Assembly (NCBI GenBank): GCA_964017125.1
Contig: OZ024914.1
Location: 28,005,073 to 28,069,072 of the forward strand
Length of the DNA stretch: 64,000 bases
Direction: 5' to 3'
DNA from: Flabesymbios commensalis
Taxonomy: Eukaryota > Annelida > Polychaeta > Terebellida > Flabelligeridae
Positions 1 to 10,943 of this stretch are shown here, in pieces. The translations under genes were made by a program, and so were the position numbers. The notes under the pieces were generated by a model. That model searched no databases, had not been told where the DNA came from, and was given only the letters and a program-made list of their open reading frames with translations. The number at the start of each line of letters is the position of its first letter. Position 1 is the stretch's first letter.

Positions 1-868
1 AGGGTCAACAATATCATGGGTCTCCAATATTAACCCTATGTGGACTAGACTATTATATTCCTTCTATACTAACCTTTTGATGTCTGGACTATCACATTTC
101 GTATTTATTAACGCTCTGTTGACTGTACTATCGCAAGTATTAACCCTCTGTGGTCTAGAGTATCTACGTTTCTAATGTGTTAACTCTTTGTGGATTACAC
201 TATCATGTTTATTTTATTTAACCTACTCATGCCTAGAGCATCGTAAATGTTATTTATTAACCCTGTATAGGCTAGATTTTTTACGTGTAATAACCCTATG
301 AGGTCCAGAGGGTCGACAATATCATGGGTCTCCAATATTAACCCTATGTGGACTAGACTATTATATTTCTTCTATACTAACCTTTTGATGTCTGGAGTAT
401 CACATTTCCTATTTATTAACCCTCGTTGACTAAACTCTCGCAATTATTAACCCTCTGTGGTCCAGAGTATCACGTTACTAATATATTCACCCTGTGTGGA
501 CTGAACTATCATGTTTATCTTATTTTAACCTACTGATGCCTAGAGCATCATTAATGTTCTTTATTAATCCTCTACAGGTTAGAGTTTGACGTGTAATAAG
601 CCTCTGCGTTCCAGAGGGTCGATAGTATCATGTGTCTCGTGTATTAACTCTCTGTGGACTAGATTACCATATTTCTTCCATATTACCTTCTCATACCTAG
701 GGTATGATATGTTTTATTTACTAACCCTCTGCGGACTAGAGTACCACATGTACTAATCCTCTGGGGTCTCGGGTATCACGTGTCTTTAATATTAATCTTC
801 TGCGACTAGACTATTATATTTATCTAATGTTGACCTTCTGTTGCCTAGAGTATTACATGTCTTCTGTA
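1..868. repeat. Degenerate satellite, forward block
   Basis: Monomers of about 60 bp carry the recurring core TTAACCCTCTGTGGACTAGA, followed by variable words such as TATCATGTCTC. A higher-order period is visible: AGGGTC(A/G)ACAATATCATGG occurs at 1 and again near 309, and a diverged copy lies near 615, giving a unit of about 307 bp (five monomers). Monomers within one unit differ more than the same monomer in successive units, as expected for a higher-order satellite. The block runs off the left edge of the window. It presumably lies in the last visible intron of the minus-strand PKMYT1 gene. Confidence 0.85.
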
Positions 869-1229
869 TTAAAGCCGACACAATCAGGCTAAACTCATCA
901 AAAAATCATTAATTTTATTTTGGCTTCTCAAGATATGTCCATAATATGTGAACATGTCCATAGACTAGAATTGCGGAAGTCTTTTAAATTTTGGGTTGCT
1001 GTGGCAACGTAGTAAGGGTGCGGAAAGCCCCGTTTATAAGTTATCCATGTTATGCATGTCCGAAATTAAATTTCGTCCTTATTTCTCGCCTAACTGGTAC
1101 ATGCGAAACACAATGGAGGAAACTTAAGCAATTCTAGTCTATGGACATGTTCACATGTTATGGACTTATTAAGAAGCCAAAATAAAATTAAGATTTTTTT
1201 ATGATTTTAGCCTGATTGTGTCGCTTTAA
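869..1229. mobile_element. MITE with TTAA target duplication inside satellite
   Basis: Direct TTAA copies at 869-872 and 1226-1229 bracket an element whose ends are inverted: the left starts AGCCGACACAATCAGGCTAA and the right ends in the complement of AGCGACACAATCAGGCTAAA. The inverted arms extend about 100 bp each (roughly 873-975 and 1125-1225), including a shared segment with ATTCTAGTCTATGGACATGT. TTAA target duplication is typical of piggyBac-type transposition, but no transposase is present and the ends are not those of a family I can name. Satellite sequence resumes directly on both sides. Confidence 0.75.
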
Positions 1230-1480
1230 CTGTATTGAGGCTGGAGTATCAAGTGTTTTATTTTTTTCCGATGTCTATAGTATCACATGTCTCAAGTATC
1301 AAACCTCTGTGGACTAGAGTATCATATTTCTCCTATGTTAGCCTTCTGATGCTTAGAATCATATGTCTTACATAATAAACTTCTGGTGGATAGATTATGA
1401 AATTTCTCCCATATTAACCATCTAGTGCTACAATTTCATGTAGACCCCTATATGACATATTAACCTTTTGTAGCTAGACC
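1230..1480. repeat. Degenerate satellite, forward block resumed
   Basis: This continues the 1-868 satellite to the right of the TTAA element, with cores such as CCTCTGTGGACTAGAGTATC near 1302-1322. It decays into non-repetitive sequence around 1480. Confidence 0.75.
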
Positions 1481-2410
1481 CTGCAAATGCTACAAAAGTG
1501 AAATATATTTTAGACGGATGAATTTTCAAGGCAGATATTTACGAAACTTAGGCCTACCTAGGCCTAAAGTTTAGATCCATTGACAAGAATACTAGACAAG
1601 CTAGGTTGATAAATGGGAGATAGAGAGAATCTCGGCAAAATACTTTAAAATAAATTTAAATATCATAATTGTTTTATTATTTTGGTAATATTGAAACAGA
1701 GCTAACAGGTCCAGTTGCTTTGAAGCAGCTTGTCAGCCATAACTGAAAAAGTAGAAAATGTATAAATAAAGTTCTGACACATACATTTTGTTTACATGTA
1801 TACAATTACAAGAACAAACAATTTTTTTCCTGAGATGACAGTGACAAACTTTTTTTCCAGGACATGTTTAATCCCGTAAATTAAAAATACCTATATGTGT
1901 TGAACCCTTGACAGAGCAGAGCGAAGGATTTTTTGTCATCCTTTGGCAGTTTCCGGCATATTTGGAAAGATCTGCTGGCTGTCAACAATCTATTTTTCTC
2001 ACACATAAAAGAACAAACTATTTTTTTCTCACACTTTATAGAACAAACTATTTTTTTGGAGCCAACTTTGTGAACAAATTATTCTTTGATTACATAGCAT
2101 ACCCCCCCCCCCCCCTCCTGGTATTAAATGGCCGGCTTTTACGCGTGTAGACAAAAAGTCAGTTTTATCACCGCTATTGACAGCTGATGAGATGGGACTA
2201 TTAATCTAAATATTATTAAAACAAACCTATTGTCAGTGCCCCTTCCAATATGTTGCTCAACACATCTGAAAATCAGTGCAGTTATCAGAAGATAAAATAC
2301 CCCTGATGCAAATTAGTGCGACTATTCGGGTGGTCAAGATATTAGGTGAAACGAGCGTGACATTGAATCGTGTTCATTGGGATGACGATCATTTTAGCAA
2401 GTACCAGATA
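1481..2410. other. Spacer between inverted satellite blocks
   Basis: No gene is seen here. The stretch contains several short iterations of the form GAACAAAC(T/A)ATTTTTTT (about 1812-2060) and a homopolymer run of about 15 C at 2102-2116. It separates the forward satellite from the inverted block that starts near 2411. The short open frame at 1908-2150 reads straight through the A/T-rich iterations and shows no protein-like composition. Confidence 0.6.
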
Positions 2411-3594
2411 GTACCTAGATAGATAGTACCTAGACTCCAGAGGGTTAATACACGTGATACTCAATCCTTCAGATGGTTACTAAATAAACATGTGATACTT
2501 TATCTTCTGAAGGTAATATAGATGAAACATGTTGGTCTGGTCCACAAAGGGTTATTACATGAGACAGATGATATTCTGGACCACAGAGGGTTAATACATG
2601 TGTTACGCTAGTAGAAATAGCGATATGATACTCTGGGCCGCAGATGGCTAATATTAAAGAAATATGATAAGAGTTAATACATGAGACACGTGATAATCTA
2701 GGCATCAGGAACTTATTATATAGAATAAATATAATAATCTATTCCATAGAGTACGTTAATACATGAGACAAGTGATACTTTAGACCATAAACGGTAATAC
2801 ACGCAATACTCTAGCCTCCAGGGTTTAAAAAAATATATATGATGCTCCAGGAATCAGAAGATCAGAAGGTTAAAATAAGATAAATACGATAATGTAGCCC
2901 ACAGAAGGTTAATAGTTTAGACATGTGATCCTCTCGACATTCTAGACCTCCCAGGGAGTTAGGACACGCGATACTCTAGCCTCCAGAGGGTTAATAAATA
3001 AATCATGTGGTACTCTAGCATCAGAAAGTTAATATAGAAGAAATATGACTTAGTCCAAAGAGAGTTTAATACATGAGCCACACGATACTGCATAGGGCTG
3101 ATACATACGTGTTACGTTAGTCTGCAGAGGGTTTATAATGATACTCCGGGCATAAGAAGGCTAACATAAAATAAATATGAGCAGAGGGTTAATACATGTG
3201 TTATTGTAGTTCGCAAAGGGTCAATAAAAACATATGATACTCTAGGTATGAGAAGGTTAATATAAAGAAATGTGATTGTCTGGTCCGTAGAGGCTTAATA
3301 AATACGACATGATACTCTAGGCATTAAAAGGTTAACATAGAAGACAAATGGTAATATAGTCCACAGAGGGTTATTACATGAAACACATAATGCTCTAAAC
3401 TTGCTATATATGTGATTATCCAGCCTCCAGAGGGGTAATATATAAGACGTGCAAAAGTTGACATTACAGAAATATGATAGCCTAGTCCACAAAGAGTTAA
3501 ATAAATAACACACGTGACCACATAGGGTTACACATGAGCAACGTGATAGCATAACCCCCAGAAGGTTAATATAATACAAGAGCACACTCGATAA
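2411..3594. repeat. Degenerate satellite, inverted block (part 1)
   Basis: This is the same satellite family as 1-1480 but in opposite orientation: the core now reads CTAGTCCACAGAGGGTTAAT and its variants, repeated about every 60 bp. Several minus-strand open frames of 65-96 codons run through it. They translate the repeat itself (recurring LCGPEYH-like words) and are not genes. Confidence 0.85.
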
Positions 3595-4690
3595 TAGCCC
3601 GCCGCCGAATTATGATAAAGAAAGTAAAGTCGAATGTCATCACGTAAATAACAACGCAAGATATAAATGGTATGTTAAACTAGCCGCTTTTCAAGTTATC
3701 GCGCCCACAAGGTCAAATTATGGACGTAAAATAAATGTGAAAAATCGCAATAAGTCGACCATTTTGATTTTTTTACCGGCCATTATTGAGCTTGTCCAAG
3801 AACTGCTTATTAGTAACATGCATAACAAACTTGAAGAGGATACTTGTGAAAATGTTGAAGTTATCGTGCCTACAAGGTCAAATTATTGACGTAAAATGAG
3901 AAAAATCGCAATAAATCGGCCATTTTGAATTTTTTTTCAGCCATTATTGAACTTGTCCAAGAACTACTTATTAGTAGCATGCATAACAAATTTGAAGAGG
4001 ATATGTGAAAAACTTTTCAAGTTATCGCGCCCACAAGGTCAAATTATTGACGTAAAATGAGAAAAATCACAATAAATGGGCCATTTTTTTTTTTTTTTCA
4101 GCCATTATTGAACTTGTCCAAGAACTACTTATAAGTAACATACATAACAAATTTGAAGAGAATATGTGAAAAACTTTTCAAGTTATCGCGCCCACAGGGT
4201 CAAATTATTGACGTAAAATGAGAAAAATCGCAATAAATCGGCCATTTTTTTTTTTTTTTCGGCCATTATTGAACTTGTCCAAGAACTACTTATTAGTAAC
4301 ATGCATAACCAATTTGAAGAGGATATGTGAAAAACTTTTCAACTTATCGCGCCCACAAGGTCAAATAATTGACGTAAAATGTGAAAAATCGCAATAAATC
4401 GGCCATTTTTTTTTTTTTTCCGGCCATTATTGAACTTGTCCGAGAACTGGTCATTAGTAACATGCATAACAAATTTGAAAAGGATATGTGAAAAACTTTT
4501 CAAGTTATCGCGCCCACAAGGTCAAATTATTGACGTAAAAGGTGAAAAATCGCAATAAGTCGGCCATTTTGAATTTTTTTTCAGCCATTATTGAACTTGT
4601 CCGAGAAGTGGTCATTAGTAACATGCAAAACAAATTTGGGAAGGGAACATGAAAAACCTCTCAAGTTATCGCGCCCACAAGTAAATGTTA

Positions 4691-4729
<39 letters not shown>

Positions 4730-4787
4730 ACGCCGAACTTCAATTGCAATAGCCCACCTTTTTTAATTAAAATTAAAAGGCGGGCTA
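3595..4787. mobile_element. Pearl-like element A (161-bp core tandem array)
   Basis: About six tandem copies of a 161-bp unit begin near 3697, 3860, 4021, 4183, 4346 and 4505, with a partial copy at 4664. Each opens with GTTATCGCGCCCACAAGG and contains GGCCATTTT. The array is followed by a (GACGCC)n microsatellite at about 4690-4733, then a short tail ending in a hairpin (AGCCCACCTTTTTTAATT against AATTAAAAGGCGGGCT). The left end TAGCCCGCC (3595) is the complement of the right end GGCGGGCTA (4779-4787). Core tandem repeats, then a microsatellite, then a hairpin tail is the plan of bivalve pearl/CvA and Drosophila SGM/DINE-1 elements, which are regarded as non-autonomous Helitron/Helentron relatives. 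Assignment is by architecture only. The element splits the inverted satellite block, so it is younger than that block. Confidence 0.7.
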
Positions 4788-6030
4788 ATAAGACATATAA
4801 TTGTCCAACAGGCACAGTGTTGAGACATAAATCATGAGAGTCTATAGCCCCTAGAGACATGTGATACTCTAGTCCGCAGAGGGTTGGTAAATAAAACATG
4901 TGAACAGCACGTGTACTGTACGAGAAGATTAATATAACAGAAATATGATAATCTAGTACACAGAGGATTATAATAAGATACGTGATATTCTAGACCCCAG
5001 AGGGTTAATCATTTATTATTCTAGTCTGCAAAGGGTTAATAAATAAGACATATCATACTCTAGGCTTCGAAATGTTAAGATATGTTAAGCAAAAATTTGA
5101 TAATCTAGGCATCAGAAGGTTAACATTGGAGAAATATGATAGACTAGCCCCAGAGGGTTATTACACGAGATACGTGATATTCTAGGCATGAAAAGGTTAA
5201 TGTAAAATGAATATAATAATCTTATCAACAGAGGGTAAATTAATACATGAGACAGGTGATACTATTGACTCTCTGGGCCCCAGAGGGTTAATATACGTGA
5301 TATTCTAGCCTCTGTAAGGTTAATAAATAACATATGTGATGCTATAGGCATCAGTATGTTAAAAGAAGATAAAGATGATAGTGAAGTCCACAAAGAGTTA
5401 ACACATTAGACACGTGATTCCTTAGACCACAGAGGGTTAATACATGCGATAGTCTAGTCAACAATGGGTAATTAAATGAAACATGTTATACTCTAGACAT
5501 CAGAAGGTTCATATAGAAGAAATATGGTAGTCTAGTCCACAGAGGGTTAATATTTGAGACACATGATATTATAGACTTTCTGGACCTCCGAGTCAGAGGG
5601 GTAATACACAGGGTAGTCTAGCCTGTAGAGGGTTAATGAATAACATATACAGTGTGACGCTCTAGGCATCAGTGGGTTGAAATAAGATAAACATGATAGT
5701 GTAGTCCACAGAAGGTGAATATATTAGAAACCTGATACCGTACTCTAGACCACAGATGGTTAATACTCGCGATAGTCTAGTCAACAGACGGTTAATAAAT
5801 GAGAAATGTGATAATCTAGGCATCAAAAGGTTAATAAAGAAGAAATATAATAGTCTAGTCCAAATAGTGGTAGTATTTGAGACACGTGATACTATTGACT
5901 CTCTGGACCTCAGAGGGTTAATACACGTAATACTCTAGCCTATAGAGGGTTAATAAATAACATTTATGATGCTCTAAGGCATCAGTAGGTTAAAATAAAA
6001 TAAACATGATAGTGTAGTCCATAAAGGGTT
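4788..6030. repeat. Degenerate satellite, inverted block (part 2)
   Basis: This continues the 2411-3594 block in the same inverted orientation. The higher-order unit is clear: ACTATTGACTCTCTGG occurs near 5261 and 5891 with a diverged copy near 5571, so the period is about 310-320 bp. That matches the 307-bp unit of the forward block. Confidence 0.85.
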
Positions 6031-8300
6031 AACTCTCAGGCCAAGTCAGGGATGAGGGGCTGGTTGCACACTAGGTAAACCTCCTCTCTCAGGAGGGATG
6101 AGGGGCTCACTGCACACTGGCTATACCTCATCCTTGGAAGGGATGAAGGGCTCGTTGCACACTTGGCAAACTTCATCTGACAGGAGGGATGAGGGGCTCA
6201 CTGCACACTCGGTAAACATCCTCTCTCAAGAGGGATGAAGGGCCCACAGCACACTAGGTAAACCTCTTCTTTCAGGAGTTATGAGGGGCCCACTGCACAC
6301 TAGGCAAACCTCCTCTGTCAAGAGGAATGAAGGGCCCACTGCACATTAGGTGAACCTCATCTCTCAGGAGGGATGAGGGGCCCACTGCACATTCGGTAAA
6401 CCTCCTCTCTCAAGAGAGATGAAGGGCCCACTGCACACTAGGTAAACCTCCTCTCTAAGGAGGGATGAGGGGCTCACTGCACACTCGGTAAACATCCGCT
6501 CTCAAGAGGGATGAAGGGCCCACTGCACACTAGGTAAATTTCCTCTCTCAGGAGGGATGAGGGGCCCACTGCACATTCGGTAAACATTCTCTCTCAAGAG
6601 AAATGAAGGGCCCACTGCATACTAGGTAAGCCTCCTCTCTCAGGAGGGATGAGGGGCTCACTGCACACTCGGTAAACATCCTCTCTCAAGAGGGATGAAG
6701 GGCCCACTGCACACTAGGTAAACTTCCTCTCTCAGGAGGGATGAGGGGCCCACTGCACACTCGGTAAACCTCCTCTTAAGAGGGATGAAGGGCCCACTAC
6801 ACACTAGGTAAACCTCCTCTTTCAGGAGGGATGAGGGGCCCACTGCACACTAGGTAAACCTCCTCTCTCAAGAGGAATGAGGGGCCCACTGCACACTAGG
6901 TAAACCTCATCTCTTAGGAGGGATGAGGGGCTCACTGCACACTGGGCAAACCTCCTCCCTCAAGAGGAATGAAGGGCCCACTGCACATTAGGTGAACCTC
7001 ATCTCTCAGGAGGGATAAGGGGCCCACTGCACACTAGGTAAACCTCCTCTTTTAGGAGTTATGAGGGGCCCACTGCACACTAGGCAAACCTCCTCTGTCA
7101 AGAGGAATGAAGGGCCCACTGCACATTAGGTGAACCTCATCTCTCAGAGGGGATGAGGGGCCCACTGCACATTCGGTAAACCTCCTCTCTCAAGAGAGAT
7201 TAAGGGCCCACTGCACACTAGGTAAACCTCCTCTCTAAGGAGGGATGAGGGGCTCACTGCACACTCGGTAAACATCCTCTCTCAAGAGGGATGAAGGGCC
7301 CACTGCACACTAGGTAAATTTCCTCTCTCAGGAGGGATGAGGGGCCCACTGCACATTCGGTAAACATCCTCTCTCAAGAGAAATGAAGGGCCCACTGCAT
7401 ACTAGGTAAACCTCCTCTCTCAGGAGGGATGAGGGGCTCACTGCACACTCGGTAAACATCCTCTCTCAAGAGGGATGAAGGGCCCACTGCACACTAGGTA
7501 AACTTCCTCTCTCAGGAGGGATGAGGGGCCCACTGCACACTCGGTAAACCTCCTCTTAAGAGGGATGAAGGGCCCACTGCATACTAGGTAAACCTCCTCT
7601 TTCAGGAGGGATGAGGGGCCCACTGCACACTAGGTAAACCTCCTCTCTCAAGAGGAATGAAGGGCCCACTGCACATTAGGTGAACCTCATCTCTCAGAGG
7701 GGATGAGGGGCCCACTGCACATTCGGTAAACCTCCTCTCTCAAGAGAGATTAAGGGCCCACTGCACACTAGGTAAACCTCATCTCTTAGGAGGGATGAGG
7801 GGCTCACTGAACACTGGGCAAACCTCCTCCCTCAAGAGAGATGAAGGGCCCACTGCACACTGGTGAACTTCATCTCTTAGGGATGAGGGGCTGGTTGCAC
7901 ACTAGGTAAACTTCATCTTTCAGGTTCAGTCAGGGATGAGGGGCCACTGCACACTGGCTAAACCTCATCCTTAGGATGGATGAGGGGCTGGTTGCACACT
8001 GGGTAAGCCTCATCTTTCAGGGAAAGTTAGGGACGAGGGGCCCACTGCACACTGTGTATACCTCATCTGTTAGCCTTAGGCAGTGTCAGGGATGAGGGGC
8101 TCACTGCACACTGGGTAAGCGAGGGATGAGGGGTTCACTGCACACTGGCTAAACCTCATCCTTAGAAGGGATGAGGGGCTCGCCGCACACTGGGTAAACT
8201 TCATCTCTCAGGAGGGATGAGGGGCTCACTGCACACTGGCTATACCTCATCCTTGGAAGGGATGAAGGGCTCGCTGCACACTTGGCAAACTTCATCTGTC
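6031..8300. repeat. 46-bp minisatellite with 780-bp higher-order repeat
   Basis: About 48 copies occur of a roughly 46-bp unit with the words GGATGAGGGGCCCACTGCAC and TAGGTAAACCTCCTCTCTCA. Two unit types alternate (GATGAGG after AGGAGG; GATGAAG after AAGAGG). Positions 6241-6900 recur almost unchanged at 7021-7680, an offset of exactly 780 bp (17 units), and 7141-7200 recurs at 7681-7740. This points to recent unequal exchange. Identical 61-codon minus-strand open frames at 6658-6843 and 7438-7623 are by-products of this duplication. Outer units (6031-6200, 7870-8300) are more diverged than the centre, as expected of an array that turns over from the middle. Confidence 0.9.
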
Positions 8301-8379
8301 AGGGATTAGGTGATACTAGTACAATGAATGCTCCCAACGTCACCTGGCCCCGGGGATGATGTATGTGCCAGATGAAACA

Positions 8380-10620
8380 TACTCCACTGATCGATGTACT
8401 TGCTTTTGAAATATTGGGCATGTGAAAGTAAATAATGGCCGATAGGGGGCCATTTTGAATTTGAACGAGTCAGAATTTTTCAAGATGCATCCTCAGCTGA
8501 AATCTCACATTTCATTCTATAGTAATCGTCTAGCTATCTAGCACGGTTTACCAAATATCGGCCATGTGAAAGTGAAAAATGGCCTAAAGGCGGCCATTTT
8601 GAATTTGATCAAGTCAAAATTTTCCAAGATGCATCCTCAGCTGAAATCTCACATTTCATTCTATAGTAATGGTCTAGCCATCTAGCACGGTTTACCAAAT
8701 ATCGCCCATGTGAAAGTGAATAATGGCGATAGGAGGCCATTTTGAATTTGATCAAGTCAAAATTTTTCAAGATGCATCCTCTCCTGAAATCTCACATTTT
8801 GTTTTATAGTAATGGTCTAGCCATCTAGTACGGTTACTAAAAACCGGCTATGTGAAAGTGAATAATGGCCGATAGGCGGCCATCTTGAATTTGATCGAGT
8901 CAATTTTTTTCAAGATGCATCCTCTCTTGTAATCTCACATTTTGTTTTATAGTAATGGTCCAGCTATCTAACACGGTTTACCAAATATCAGCAATGTGCA
9001 AGTAAATAGTGGCCGATAGGCGGCCATTTTGAATTCGATTGAATCGAGAGTTTTTAAAAGGCATCCTCTCTCGAAACGTCACATTTTGTTTTATAGTAAT
9101 GGTCTAGCTATCTAGCACGGTTTACCTGATATCAGGCCTATCGAGGTAAATAATGCTGATTGTCGGCCATTTTGAATTCGTAAGTTTAAAATTTTCAGGG
9201 TGCATCCTCCTCCGAAAACTCACACTTTGTTTTATAGTAATCAGGTAATGGTCTAGCCATCTAGCACAGTTTACCAAATATCAGCCATGTGAAAATGAAT
9301 AATGGCCGAAAAGGCGGCCATTTTAAATTTGATCAAGTCAATTTTTTTCAAGATGCATCCTCATCTGAAATCTCACATTTCGTTTTACAGTAATGGTCTA
9401 GCCATCTAGCACGGTTGACCAAATAACGGCCATGTGAAAGTGAATAATGGCCGATAAGCGGCCATTTTGAATTTTATCGAGTCAAATTTTTCCAAGATGC
9501 ATCCTCTCCTGAAATCACACATTTTGTTTTATAGTAATGGTCTAGCCATCTAGCACGGTTTACCAAATAACGGCCATGTGAAAGTGAATAATGGCTGATT
9601 GGCGGCCATTTTGAACTTTGACAAAATGATTTTTTTCAAAATACATCCTCTCCTGAAGCCTTACAATTTGTTTTATAGTAATGGTGTAGATATCTTGAGC
9701 GGTTTTCATGATATTCCACAATATCAGGCCTGTCGAGGTGAATAATGGCTGATAGGCGGCCATTTTGAATTTTCTCAACTTCAATTTTTTCAGGATGCAT
9801 CCTCTCCTGAAACCTTACAATTTATTTGATATTAATGGTGTAGCTATCTTGAGCGGTTTTCAAGATATTCCGCAATATCAGGCCTGTCGAGGTGAATAAT
9901 GGCCGATAGGCGGCCATTTTTAATTTTATCGACTTGAAATTTTTCAAGATGCATCCTCTCCTGAAACCTCACAATTTGTTTTATAGTAATGGTGTAGCTA
10001 TCTTGAGCGGTTTTCATGATATTCCGCAAAATCTTTCAGTCGGATTTACCGATGTTATAAATTAGGTCAAAGTGCTGGGTCAACTTCAAGGTCAAGGTCC
10101 AAAAACCTGAAAAGGCACAACTAGGGACCTTAGAGAACATGTATGTGCAATATGACTGTCATCGGCCCAGTACTTTTCGAGATCTGCTCCGGAAACGAAG
10201 TGCGCGTCAAAACGTCTAAATAGGTCATAGTTCTGAACCAGAAGTAGGTCAAAGTTCAAATACCCCAAAAGGCACAACTAGACCCCCTAGGGGTGTTGTG
10301 TGTAAAATTTGAAGACAATCGGACAAGTACTTTCAGAGATATGCTCCGGAAACGAATTGTTTACGGACGGCCCAACGGCCCAACGGCCCAACGCCGTCAC
10401 ATCATCATTTTCTCCTCTGCAACCTTGCGTATTGAATTCAGATTAAAAATATTTTAACCCGTCCATTAGCCACCTGGAAGTAACCCACATACCAAAAATT
10501 GTTATCCTAGCTTATTTTCTCACAAAGTTATAGGCAAAAGAAGAGGCCAAAAAAAAAACAGAGGTAGAATCCATAGCTCCCTTCGCTCACCTACGGTGAC
10601 GGCGGGAGCTAATTAAAAGG
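8380..10620 (+). mobile_element. Pearl-like element B (146-bp core tandem array)
   Basis: Eleven copies of a unit of about 146 bp are marked by GATGCATCCTC near 8485, 8630, 8776, 8912, 9062, 9207, 9354, 9500, 9648, 9800 and 9951. Each carries GGCGGCCATTTTGAATTTGA and TAGTAATGGTCTAGC. A non-tandem stretch of about 560 bp follows (from 10030), with a short ACGGCCCA microsatellite at 10375-10398 and a final hairpin at 10577-10612 (AGCTCCC against GGGAGCT). An inverted relative with the same 560-bp part lies at 57624-59170. No protein-coding capacity is seen; the minus-strand open frames at 9560-10277 follow the repeat. Confidence 0.75.
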
Positions 10621-10790
10621 CGGGCTAAAAATCACTTGCACATCCCTATGTTGCTAGGAATGTCATGTTAAAATTTCAAAAAAAATTGACCAGTAGTTTT
10701 TTAGTTTTTGCGCTCCCAAGAAAACGTGACGCCGGACTGAATCCTGGCGCGACTAAAACCCCCCTTGCCCTACGGGCGGGGGATGAAAAA
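10612..10790. mobile_element. Truncated pearl-like end related to element C
   Basis: The segment starts with AATTAAAAGGCGGGCTA, the tail seen at the end of element A. It then matches the 3' part of the 59965-61615 element: CACTTGCACATCCCTATGTTGCTAGGAATGTC-type text, then GAAAACGTGACGCC and the terminal GGCGGGGGAT. It abuts element B, so this is a chimera or a short deleted copy. It ends 28 bp left of a PKMYT1 coding exon and therefore lies just inside the intron. Confidence 0.55.
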
Positions 10791-10817
10791 CCTAATCTGA
10801 ACCGAGCCTGTATTTAC

Positions 10818-10943
10818 CTTGTTTTGCAGAGCTCTGTTTGAATATACAGATGATTTTTTTCTTCCCAAGCCTTGACAAATTCAACACAGTTAGCATGTTT
10901 TGGTAGTCTTTCACATTTATCCACCTCATCCAATTTCCGTCTC
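10818..10943 (-). CDS. PKMYT1 internal exon, alphaC helix to hinge
   Basis: The exon is 126 nt. The acceptor is TTTCTTTTTCAG and the donor is GTAAAT. It encodes RRKLDEVDKCERLPKHANCV and then EFVKAWEEKNHLYIQTELCK. The glutamate of the RKLxEV helix pairs with the beta3 lysine in this family, and LYIQTELC is the hinge strand. No downstream exon (HLD-type catalytic loop) was found between here and position 1. Confidence 0.9.

Noticed and set aside
2469-3585. Minus-strand open frames with LCGPEYH words
   Set aside because: These are the inverted satellite read as protein; the frames shift with monomer length changes.
6658-7623. Two identical 61-codon minus-strand open frames
   Set aside because: They translate the 46-bp minisatellite; identity is due to the 780-bp duplication, not protein constraint.
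6031-8300. Regularly spaced repeats resembling a CRISPR array
   Set aside because: There are no unique spacers; the whole unit repeats, and the genome is animal.
9560-10277. Minus-strand open frames of 61-74 codons
   Set aside because: They follow the 146-bp units and the tail of element B; the same words recur in its inverted copy at 58406-58721.
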